From contig CAZZEX010000141.1 of assembly GCA_964653285.1 (NCBI GenBank), forward strand, positions 1-9,665: a DNA stretch of 9,665 bases, read 5' to 3'. This DNA is from CAZZEX01 sp964653285. GTDB lineage: Bacteria > Chloroflexota > Anaerolineae > B4-G1. Both the position numbers and the translations under genes were made by a program. The notes beneath the pieces were generated by a model, which was not told where the DNA came from, did no database searches, and saw only the letters and a list, made by a program, of their open reading frames with translations. Below, piece after piece: positions 1-6,315 of this stretch (within the stretch, counting starts at the first letter, position 1; every line of letters starts with the position of its first letter).

Positions 1-1503
1 GGCGGTGATGGTGATCTGCTGCTCCTTGCCGGTGGCCTTGTCCTGGGCCGAGACGTTCAGGATGCCGTTGGCGTCAATGTCGAACGTTACCTCGACCTGC
101 GGGATGGACCGGGGCGCAGGCGGAATGCCCTCCAGGTTGAACATCCCCAGGCTATTGTTATCGGCTGCCATGGGCCGCTCGCCCTGCAGGACGTGGATCG
201 TCACGGCGGTTTGGCCGTCCTCGGCGGTGGAGAAGCGCTCACTCTTGCGCACCGGGATGGTGGTGTTGCGCTCGATGAGTGGCGTCATCACCCCACCCAG
301 CGTCTCCACGCCCAGCGCCAGCGGCGTCACGTCGAGCAACAGCACGTCCTTGACCTCGCCGCCCAGGACGCCCGCCTGGATGGCCGCGCCGACGGACACC
401 ACCTCGTCGGGATTGACCCCTTTATGAGGCTCCTTGCCGCCGGTCAGTTCACGCACCAGGTTTTGAATCATCGGCATGCGCGTCGCGCCGCCCACCAGCA
501 CCACCTCGTCCAGGTCACTGGCAGTCAGTTTGGCGTCGTGCAAGGCCTGCTCGAAGGGGCCCCGGCACCGCTGCACCAGGTCCTCGGTCAGTTGCTCCAG
601 TTTGGCCCGCGTCAACTTCACCTGCAGGTGTTTGGGTCCGGAAGCGTCGGCGGTGATGAAGGGCAGATTAATCTCCGTTTCCAGCACGGTGGAAAGTTCA
701 ATCTTGGCTTTCTCGGCTGCCTCCCTCAGCCGCTGCAACGCCTGGCGGTCCTCGCGCAGGTCAATTCCCTGGTCTTTCTTGAATTCGTCGGCGATGTAGT
801 CTGCGACGCGCTGATCCCAGTCGTCGCCGCCCAGGAACGTGTCGCCGCTGGTGGCCTGCACCTCGACGACGCCCTCACCCACGTCCAGGATGGAGACGTC
901 GAAGGTGCCGCCGCCCAGGTCGAAGACCAGAATCGTCTCGTCATTCTTCTTATCCATGCCGTAGGCCAGGCTGGAGGCAGTCGGCTCGTTGATGATGCGC
1001 AGGACTTCCAGGCCGGCGATCTGGCCAGCGTCTTTTGTGGCCTGGCGCTGGCTATCGTTGAAGTAGGCCGGGACGGTGATGACCGCTCGCGTGACCGGCT
1101 CGCCCAGGTAGGCCTCGGCGTCCTGCTTCAGTTTGCGCAGAATCATGGCTGAGATCTCTTGCGGTGTGTACTCTTTGCCAGTTTGGGGGATGTAGATCCG
1201 CGCATCGCTTGCTGGCCCAGGCACGATTTTGTAGGGCAGGACCTCGCGCGCCTTCTCGACCTCGGGATCGTCGTACCGGCGGCCCATCAGCCGCTTGACG
1301 GAGAAGATAGTATTATCCGGGTTGATGATCGCCTGCCGCCGGGCAGTCTGTCCCACCAGCCGCTCACCGCTCTTGGTGAATGCGACGACCGAGGGACACA
1401 GCCGGCCGCCCTCGGCGGTCGGGATCACGACGGGCTCGCCGCCCTCCATCACAGAGACCACCGAGTTGGTCGTACCCAGGTCAATTCCAATAATCTTACT
1501 CAT
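1..1503 (-). CDS. dnaK: Molecular chaperone DnaK (Hsp70), C-terminus outside the window
   Basis: Cytoplasmic ATP-dependent Hsp70 chaperone that binds exposed hydrophobic segments of clients, normally with DnaJ and GrpE. The 501 visible codons read without interruption. Seen: phosphate-1 motif GIDLGTTNS (residues 6-14), catalytic-type Lys70 in SVKRLMGR, INEPTASS (172-178), phosphate-2 motif DLGGGTFD (195-202) with Thr200, LVGGATRMP (336-344), the interdomain linker VLLLD (387-391), then the start of the beta substrate-binding domain. Full-length DnaK is usually about 600-640 residues, so roughly the last 100-140 residues (lid) lie beyond position 1. The start ATG at 1503-1501 is preceded by GGGAGG (1515-1510) six bases upstream, and MSKIIGIDLGTTNS is the expected N-terminus. 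Position 36 is Cys in LCPSVVAF, where Thr is more usual. The gene is divergent from the kinase at 1884; no grpE, dnaJ or hrcA is in view. Identification is very secure. Confidence 0.98.
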   Translation of the reverse strand, partial: MSKIIGIDLGTTNSVVSVMEGGEPVVIPTAEGGRLCPSVVAFTKSGERLVGQTARRQAIINPDNTIFSVKRLMGRRYDDPEVEKAREVLPYKIVPGPASDARIYIPQTGKEYTPQEISAMILRKLKQDAEAYLGEPVTRAVITVPAYFNDSQRQATKDAGQIAGLEVLRIINEPTASSLAYGMDKKNDETILVFDLGGGTFDVSILDVGEGVVEVQATSGDTFLGGDDWDQRVADYIADEFKKDQGIDLREDRQALQRLREAAEKAKIELSTVLETEINLPFITADASGPKHLQVKLTRAKLEQLTEDLVQRCRGPFEQALHDAKLTASDLDEVVLVGGATRMPMIQNLVRELTGGKEPHKGVNPDEVVSVGAAIQAGVLGGEVKDVLLLDVTPLALGVETLGGVMTPLIERNTTIPVRKSERFSTAEDGQTAVTIHVLQGERPMAADNNSLGMFNLEGIPPAPRSIPQVEVTFDIDANGILNVSAQDKATGKEQQITITA

Positions 1504-1542
1504 CTGTTTCCTCCCGTATACTCGCTATTTCGTCAAACTAGA

Positions 1543-1571
1543 ATTGTAGCCGTGAAACATGATGCGTGAAA
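1543..1571 (-). promoter_or_regulatory. Weak candidate dnaK promoter
   Basis: Reading leftward, TACAAT (1548-1543) lies 17 bases after TTTCAC (1571-1566), which would start transcription about 30 bases before dnaK. The -35 is poor (2 of 6 to consensus) and is itself part of the heptanucleotide array. A second candidate -10, TATACT (1637-1632), has no good -35 and would give a leader of about 120 bases. No CIRCE (HrcA) operator was found, and only half of a HAIR-like (HspR) site, CTTGAG at 1590-1595. Confidence 0.3.
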
Positions 1572-1619
1572 CGTGATGGTATTCCGGCACTTGAGGTATT
1601 TTCACGTCTCACGCTTTCG
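1552..1619. repeat. Inverted heptanucleotide array in the dnaK leader
   Basis: Four 7-nt units in strict register fill 1552-1579: GTGAAAC, ATGATGC, GTGAAAC, GTGATGG. The same family appears in opposite orientation at about 1599-1619 (TTTTCAC, GTCTCAC, GCTTTCG). The two arms can fold: 1564-1576 pairs with 1602-1614 over 13 positions with one mismatch, around a 25-base loop. If dnaK is transcribed from the upstream candidate -10, this hairpin lies in its untranslated leader. The same unit recurs at 2901-2921. Confidence 0.75.
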
Positions 1620-1763
1620 TGCTTCAGGGTGAGTATACCCCACTTGTATCAGAAGTAGATAAGAGTAAAATCAGCGTTTCGTTAGATTGTGCTTACAACG
1701 TGTGCATCCGCCCCGATCGGCGTGGCGACTGAGGCAGAATTACGTGCCCTCGCATGGCAGGTT

Positions 1764-1792
1764 TTGACTTCTATGTCAAGTTGCACTATACT
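1764..1792 (+). promoter_or_regulatory. Sigma70-type promoter for the signalling genes
   Basis: TTGACT (1764-1769) and TATACT (1787-1792) each match the consensus hexamers at 5 of 6 positions and are separated by exactly 17 bases. The expected start near 1799-1800 gives a leader of about 84 bases before the ATG at 1884. This promoter also argues against translation from the upstream GTG at 1689. Confidence 0.65.
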
Positions 1793-1883
1793 GAACCTGC
1801 GCTGGGCGAAGAAGAGCACCTTGGCGGTAACCGTTGAACTACCACGAGACCTGCCTATCGTCAAGATGTGGGAGGAGACGGTT

Positions 1884-2870
1884 ATGGGCAACAGAACATG
1901 GCTACCCGTGGCTTGCGCGTTCGTTCTGCTCTGCATTTTAGTGTGGCTGGATGAAATCTTGGATCTCCCTCACCTTCTACTGGGAGCGCCACGCACACCC
2001 CTGAACTGGCGTGAGGCGATCAGCGAAATGGTCCTGATCGCTACCGTCGGTCTCCTCGTGACATCAAGGCTTATCCGCGACGTCACCGAGCACCAGCGGG
2101 CAGAGGAGGCGCTGAAGCAACACCGGGACCACCTGGAAGAGATGGTGGAGGAGCGCACCCAAGCACTCCGCGATGCCCAGGAGCAGTTGGTCCGTCATGA
2201 GAAACTGGCGGTGCTGGGCCAACTGGCGGGCGGGGTGGGCCACGAACTGCGCAACCCCCTGGGGGCGATCAAGAACGCTGCCTACTTCCTCAACATGGCG
2301 CTGGAAGAGCCGGAGCCGGAGGTGCAGGAGACGCTGGAGATCCTGGAGAGGGAGGTGGGGACATCCGAGAGGATCATCTCGAGCCTGCTCGACTTCGCCC
2401 GTGCCAGGCCTCCCGCCCGGCGGCAGGTTAATATCAACGCCGTCCTCCGAGAGGCGCTGTCTCGTACCACCGTGCCGGAGAACGTCGAGGTGGTGAGCCA
2501 ACTGGACGAATCGCTGCCGGCGATCCCAGCCGATCCCGATCAACTCGGTCAGGTCTTCGGAAACATCATCCTCAACGGTATCCAGGCGATGCCCGAGGGA
2601 GGCTGGTTGGTCGTCTCCAGTAGGGGCGAGCCTGGTGCTCGCCCAGAGTGGGTGGTCGTCTCTTTCGCCGACACGGGGGTGGGCATCCCGGAAGAGAACC
2701 TGGGGAGGCTCTTCGAGCCGCTGTTCACCACCAAGGCGAAGGGGATTGGGCTGGGGTTGGCGACTATCAAGACATTGGTAGAGGGACACGGAGGCAGCAT
2801 CGAGGTGGAGAGTGAGGTGGGGAAGGGGAGCACGTTCACGGTGAGGTTGCCGCTGGGGGTTAGCAGTTAG
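1884..2870 (+). CDS. Two-TM sensor histidine kinase
   Basis: A 328-residue membrane-bound kinase that should autophosphorylate and pass phosphate to a receiver Asp. Order: TM1 about residues 6-22; an extracytoplasmic loop of only about 26 residues; TM2 about 49-64; a charged coiled coil about 66-108; HisKA with phosphoacceptor His120 in GHELRNPL; and a GHKL ATPase with N-box Asn231 (NIILNGIQAM), G1 box DTGVGI (263-268), FEPLFTTK (277-284) and G2 box GIGLGLA (287-293). With so little outside the membrane, it probably senses within the membrane or through a partner. I chose ATG 1884 because GGGAGGAG (1870-1877) ends six bases upstream and a good promoter lies at 1764-1792. The last residues (VSS) and the stop are encoded inside the heptad array starting at 2859. 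The next gene, a double receiver, is the nearest candidate partner. The signal is unknown. Confidence 0.9.
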   Translation: MGNRTWLPVACAFVLLCILVWLDEILDLPHLLLGAPRTPLNWREAISEMVLIATVGLLVTSRLIRDVTEHQRAEEALKQHRDHLEEMVEERTQALRDAQEQLVRHEKLAVLGQLAGGVGHELRNPLGAIKNAAYFLNMALEEPEPEVQETLEILEREVGTSERIISSLLDFARARPPARRQVNINAVLREALSRTTVPENVEVVSQLDESLPAIPADPDQLGQVFGNIILNGIQAMPEGGWLVVSSRGEPGARPEWVVVSFADTGVGIPEENLGRLFEPLFTTKAKGIGLGLATIKTLVEGHGGSIEVESEVGKGSTFTVRLPLGVSS

Positions 2871-2921
2871 GGGTTAGCGGTTAGCAGTTAGCCAGTATAC
2901 GCATCACGTTTCACGCTTCAC
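2859..2921. repeat. Two heptanucleotide repeat families in one register
   Basis: Five consecutive units of the form GTTAGNN occupy 2859-2893 (NN = CA, GG, CG, CA, CC). One linking heptad, AGTATAC (2894-2900), follows, then GCATCAC, GTTTCAC and GCTTCAC (2901-2921), which are the reverse complement of the GTGAAAC-type units near dnaK. All nine units keep the same 7-nt phase. The kinase stop codon (2868-2870) is formed inside the second unit. They resemble the short tandem heptanucleotide repeats known between genes of cyanobacteria and, from memory, common in Chloroflexota. Confidence 0.85.
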
Positions 2922-2960
2922 GCCAGCAGTTGAACGATGACTCAAAGGAGAAAGCACGTG

Positions 2961-3716
2961 ATGATAGACAAACCTCGCATCCTGATCGTGGACGACAATG
3001 AAAGTCTGTGCAGGACGATGTCTTTGATCCTGGGGCGCAAGGGCTACGCGGTGACCACCGCCAGGGACGGGCCGGAAGCCGTCGTCAGGGTCAAAGAGAA
3101 TCCTTTTGACATGATCTTCCTGGACATCAAGATGCTCCCTATGGACGGCGTGGAGACTTATAAGAGGATCAAGAAGATCAGGCCCGGGGCGCTGGTGATG
3201 ATGATGACCGCCTACGCGCTGGAGGACCTGGTTCGAGAGGCGCTGCAAGAGGGAGCCTACGGGATTGTCTATAAGCCCCTGGACATCGAAAAGGTGCTCG
3301 CCGTCATCGAAAGGGCAAGGAAGGCCAAAGAGGGGGCGCTCATCCTGGTGGTTGACGACGACCCGGGGACCTGTATCACCTTCAGGAACATACTGGTCAA
3401 GAAGGGCTACGAGGTGAGCATCGCACATATTGGCGAGGAGGCCATCGCCCTGGCGCAGGAAAATGCCTATGACATCATCTTCGTTGACGTGAGGCTGCCG
3501 ACCATCAATGGCCTGGAGACCTATTTAGCCATCAAAGAGGTCAACCCGGAAGCGGTGACCGTCATGATGACGGCCTACCGCCAGGAAGCGACCGACCTGG
3601 TGGAAGAGGCGCTGAGCAATTCTGCTTACACCTGCCTCTACAAGCCACTTGAGATGGAAGAGGTGCTCAGGTTGGTCAGGGAGATCTGGGAGAGGAAACG
3701 GGGGGCTAGAGGATAG
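2961..3716 (+). CDS. Tandem-receiver response regulator without output domain
   Basis: A 251-residue cytoplasmic protein made of two CheY-like receiver domains and almost nothing else. REC1 (about 5-121): acidic pair Asp11/Asp12, phosphoacceptor Asp55 in FLDIK, Thr83, Lys105 in YKPL. REC2 (about 126-243): acidic cluster Asp132-134, phosphoacceptor Asp176 in FVDVRLP, Thr204, Lys228 in YKPL. All switch residues are present in both, so both should accept phosphate. In REC1 the usual Pro four residues after the Asp is Leu59, with Pro at 60. Without an output domain it probably acts as a phosphate relay, sink or protein-contact switch between the flanking kinases. AAAGGAG (2944-2950) favours ATG 2961 (10-base spacing) or GTG 2958 (7-base); an in-frame ATG at 2937 has no ribosome binding site. 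It lies 90 bases after the kinase and 24 before the hybrid kinase, suggesting one operon. Confidence 0.9.
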   Translation: MIDKPRILIVDDNESLCRTMSLILGRKGYAVTTARDGPEAVVRVKENPFDMIFLDIKMLPMDGVETYKRIKKIRPGALVMMMTAYALEDLVREALQEGAYGIVYKPLDIEKVLAVIERARKAKEGALILVVDDDPGTCITFRNILVKKGYEVSIAHIGEEAIALAQENAYDIIFVDVRLPTINGLETYLAIKEVNPEAVTVMMTAYRQEATDLVEEALSNSAYTCLYKPLEMEEVLRLVREIWERKRGARG

Positions 3717-3740
3717 GGGTGGGGAATAAGGAGAGAGTGT

Positions 3741-6209
3741 GTGGTAAAGCATGAACCTTGCATCCTGATCATTGACGACGATGAGGGCACCCGCAGGAGT
3801 CTGTCGCTCATATTCGAGAAGAAGGGATACGAGATAGAGACGGCCGGGACGGGGCGAGAGGCCCTGGAGAAGGCGCAAGAGAGATTCTTCAACCTGGCGC
3901 TCCTGGACATCAAGCTGCCCGATATGGAGGGGACAGGGCTACTAGCGCTCTTGAGGGAGATGCATCCCGACATGGTGGTGATCCTGGTCACTGGCTATGC
4001 TTCTCTGGAAACCGCAGTGCGGGCCCTGAACGAGGGGGCATCGGCCTACATCACCAAGCCCTTGAACATGCGTAAGTTGTTGGCTATAGTGGGGGAGGCG
4101 CTGGAAAAGCAGTGCCTGGTGCTGGAGAACAGGAGGCTATACCAGGAGGTTCAGCGAGAACTGGCCGAGCGCAAGCGCGCGGAGGAGACGCTGCGACAGC
4201 GCAACCGTGAATTGGAACTGCTCAACCGGGCCGGTCAAGCCCTCAGTTCCACCCTCGACCTGGACCAGGTGCTCATCACTGTCCTGGAAGAGGTGCGCCG
4301 TCTGCTGGGCGTGGTCGCCTCCTCTGTCTGGTTGATCGACCCACAGACGGAAGAACTGATCTGCCAGCATGCCACCGGACCCCAGAGTGAGAACGTGCGC
4401 GGCTGGCGATTGGCGCCAGGAGAGGGACTTGCCGGCTGGGTGGCGTGCAGCGGCGAGAGCCTGATCGTGCCGGATATAGGGGCCGACGAGCGCCACTTCA
4501 AGGGCGTAGATCAACAAACCGGGCTATCACTGCGCTCCATTCTCACCGTCCCGCTGTGGGCCAAACAGGGTGTGATCGGCGTGCTTCAGGTAGTGGATAG
4601 GGCCGTTGACCGCTTCAAGCCAATGGATCTGGGGTTGGTAGAACCGCTGGCTGCGACTGCGGCCATCGCTATCGAGAACGCGCGGCTGTACGAGGAGGCC
4701 GAGGGGCTGCGGGCGTTCAACGAGAATATCGTGCAGAGCATGGAGGAGGGTATCCTCCTTGAGGACGCGACAGGACACATCACCTTTACCAATCCCAAGG
4801 CCGTGGCTCTGTTGGGCTATACCCACGGGGAGTTGACGGGCCGGCACTGGACGACCATCGTGCCTCCAGAGCACGTGGCGGAGGTCGAGGAGGAGAGCGC
4901 CAAGCGGCCCCAGGGCATCTCCAGCCAGTACGAGACGGTTCTGTTGACCAAGGATGGCCAGCAGGTGCCCGTCATCGTCGGCACCCGGCCGCTGGTTGAC
5001 GCAGGCCAGTTCACCAGTGTGCTCTCCGTCTTCACCGACATCACCGAGCGCAAGCATCTTGAGGAGCAGATGCGGCAGCAGTACCGGATGGCGGCCGTCG
5101 GGCAACTGGCCGGAGGCATCGCCCACGACTTCAACAACATCCTGACGGCCATCATACTCTACGCTCAGATGCTCCTGCACAAGCCCTACCTGCCCTCCGA
5201 CCTGGCACCGGGCCTTGAAACCATCCTGGGCGAGTCGCGGCGGGCGGCCCAACTGGTGCAGCAGATCCTGGACTTTAGCCAGCGCTCGGTGATGGAGACC
5301 CAGACGGTTGATCTCGTCTCCTTCGTCCGGGAGGTCATTGACATCCTGCGGCGCACGTTTCCGGAGAACATCCGCCTTCTCGTGGAGATGGGGGCCGATA
5401 CATACGTGGTGAATGCCGACCCTACCCGGATCCAACAAGTGTTGATGAACCTGGTGCTCAACGCGCGGGACGCCATGCCGGAGGGTGGGGAACTGCGCAT
5501 TGGCTTGTCCGTGGTGGAGGTTAAGCCGGGCGAGGAGCCTCCGGTGGCGGAGATGGTTCCTGGTGAATGGATATGCCTGGCCGTCTCAGACACGGGGACG
5601 GGCATGCCGCCCGAAGTGCTGTCCCACCTGTTTGAGTCGTTCTTCACGACCAAGCCTGTGGGGCAGGGGACGGGGTTGGGGCTGGCGCAGGTGTACGGCA
5701 TTGTGAAGCTGCACGGGGGGTACGTCGGGGCGGAGACGGAGGTGGGGCAGGGGATGACGTTCCGCATCTACCTCCCGGCCCACGGGGCAGGCAAGGCGGA
5801 GGATGTCCCGCAGGAAGAGACTCCCTCTCCGCTGGAGGGGCGAGGGGAGACCATCCTATTGGTAGGGGACGAGGAGAAGGTGCTGGAGGTGGGCCGGGAC
5901 ATCCTGGAGTCGCTGGGCTACCGAGTACTGACGGCGGCGGACGGGCGGGAGGCGCTGGAAGTGTACCGGTCGGCGGAGGGGATAGGCCTGGTGCTCACGG
6001 GCATGGTGATGCCGGAGATGGGTGGCAGGGAGTTGATGCGGGAACTGAGGAAGGCGGATCCTCATCTGAAGGCGCTGGCAATCACCGGCTATGCGCTGAC
6101 GGAGGGCCTGGGGGGATTGAGGGAAGAGGGAATCCTGGACGTTGTCCCCAAGCCCTTCGAAGTGAACACCCTGGCGGAGGCCGTCCGCCGGGTACTGGAT
6201 ACAGGGTGA
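3741..6209 (+). CDS. Hybrid sensor histidine kinase REC-GAF-PAS-HisKA-HATPase-REC
   Basis: An 822-residue protein with no membrane segment, so a cytoplasmic kinase integrating several inputs. Order: intact REC about 5-121 (Asp12/Asp13, phosphoacceptor Asp56 in LLDIKLP, Thr84, Lys106); coiled coil about 125-162; GAF about 165-316; PAS about 325-437; HisKA with phosphoacceptor His462 in IAHDFNN; GHKL ATPase with N-box Asn574, G1 DTGTGM (617-622), FESFFTTK (631-638) and G2 GQGTGLGLA (641-649); a linker about 680-702; then a C-terminal receiver about 703-820. That last receiver is degenerate: the phosphoacceptor position is Gly754 (LTGMVMP) and the first acidic-pair residue is Gly709 (LVGDEE), while Thr782 and Lys804 remain. 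The N-terminal receiver could let a partner kinase gate this one. Ligands of GAF and PAS cannot be read from sequence. GTG 3741 is chosen because AAGGAG (3728-3733) lies seven bases upstream and the receiver begins at once. Confidence 0.95.
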   Translation: MVKHEPCILIIDDDEGTRRSLSLIFEKKGYEIETAGTGREALEKAQERFFNLALLDIKLPDMEGTGLLALLREMHPDMVVILVTGYASLETAVRALNEGASAYITKPLNMRKLLAIVGEALEKQCLVLENRRLYQEVQRELAERKRAEETLRQRNRELELLNRAGQALSSTLDLDQVLITVLEEVRRLLGVVASSVWLIDPQTEELICQHATGPQSENVRGWRLAPGEGLAGWVACSGESLIVPDIGADERHFKGVDQQTGLSLRSILTVPLWAKQGVIGVLQVVDRAVDRFKPMDLGLVEPLAATAAIAIENARLYEEAEGLRAFNENIVQSMEEGILLEDATGHITFTNPKAVALLGYTHGELTGRHWTTIVPPEHVAEVEEESAKRPQGISSQYETVLLTKDGQQVPVIVGTRPLVDAGQFTSVLSVFTDITERKHLEEQMRQQYRMAAVGQLAGGIAHDFNNILTAIILYAQMLLHKPYLPSDLAPGLETILGESRRAAQLVQQILDFSQRSVMETQTVDLVSFVREVIDILRRTFPENIRLLVEMGADTYVVNADPTRIQQVLMNLVLNARDAMPEGGELRIGLSVVEVKPGEEPPVAEMVPGEWICLAVSDTGTGMPPEVLSHLFESFFTTKPVGQGTGLGLAQVYGIVKLHGGYVGAETEVGQGMTFRIYLPAHGAGKAEDVPQEETPSPLEGRGETILLVGDEEKVLEVGRDILESLGYRVLTAADGREALEVYRSAEGIGLVLTGMVMPEMGGRELMRELRKADPHLKALAITGYALTEGLGGLREEGILDVVPKPFEVNTLAEAVRRVLDTG
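5660..5681 (+). other. G-quadruplex motif inside the kinase ATP-lid codons
   Basis: Four runs of four G (5660-5663, 5666-5669, 5672-5675, 5678-5681) are separated by two-base loops CA, AC and TT. This is a textbook G4N2 quadruplex pattern on the coding strand, so it would be present in the mRNA as well. The codons specify the G2 box Val-Gly-Gln-Gly-Thr-Gly-Leu-Gly; GGG is used for all four glycines although GGC and GGA would encode the same residues. Confidence 0.7.
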
Positions 6210-6238
6210 AAATGGCAAGGGTGTGTTTCATTTGGGTT

Positions 6239-6284
6239 GGACGTCCGGCTTCAGCCGGAAAATCCCCGCTGAAGCAGGGCGTCC
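6239..6284. repeat. Cloverleaf-like palindromic element
   Basis: A closing stem GGACG/CGTCC (6239-6243 with 6280-6284) encloses two hairpins: CCGGCT-TC-AGCCGG (6245-6258, six perfect pairs) and 6264-6279 (CCC/GGG, one mismatch, GCT/AGC, GA loop). Alternatively GCTTCAGC (6248-6255) can pair with GCTGAAGC (6268-6275) over eight bases. It begins 29 bases after the hybrid kinase stop. There is no T-run, so it is not an obvious intrinsic terminator. It shares CGGACGT/ACGTCCGG elements with the palindrome at 9503-9522, suggesting a dispersed REP-like family. Confidence 0.65.
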
Positions 6285-6311
6285 GCTCCCTTCCTCCAAC
6301 TCAAAGGAGCG
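6284..6311 (+). promoter_or_regulatory. Possible hairpin over the ribosome binding site
   Basis: The Shine-Dalgarno sequence AAAGGAG (6303-6309) sits six bases before ATG 6316 and fixes that start. Its GGAGCG (6306-6311) is complementary to CGCTCC (6284-6289), six pairs around a 16-base loop, which would hide the site. GCGTCCG occurs at both 6279-6285 and 6309-6315, so GGACG at 6239-6243 could pair with either copy and couple this hairpin to the upstream cloverleaf. The ribosome binding site is well supported; the switching idea is a guess. Confidence 0.4.
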
Positions 6312-6315
6312 TCCG

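Larger units (their letters stand above)
1504..1883. other. Divergent intergenic region, dnaK / histidine kinase
   Basis: These 380 bases hold the dnaK ribosome binding site (1510-1515), candidate dnaK promoters, the inverted heptad array (1552-1619) and the rightward promoter at 1764-1792. The kinase frame stays open back to a GTG at 1689, but that GTG has no Shine-Dalgarno sequence and lies upstream of the promoter, and the extra 65 residues look like nothing I recognise. I see no separate gene here. Confidence 0.7.

Noticed and set aside
193..1152. Long plus-strand open frame opposite dnaK
   Set aside because: It is the antisense of a clearly conserved dnaK; the His/Gln/Val-rich product is a GC artefact.
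1504..1690. HrcA (CIRCE) or HspR (HAIR) operator before dnaK
   Set aside because: No TTAGCACTC/GAGTGCTAA pair was found, and only one half of a HAIR-like site (1590-1595) is present.
1689..1883. N-terminal extension of the first kinase from GTG 1689
   Set aside because: No ribosome binding site, upstream of the predicted promoter at 1764-1792, and the extra residues resemble nothing; ATG 1884 has a strong site.
2859..2921. CRISPR array or telomere-like repeat
   Set aside because: Units are 7 nt without spacers, so not CRISPR; TTAGGG occurs once by chance among GTTAGNN units.
4527..5438. 303-residue minus-strand frame opposite the hybrid kinase
   Set aside because: Antisense shadow of GAF, PAS and HisKA codons; no domain or ribosome binding site of its own.
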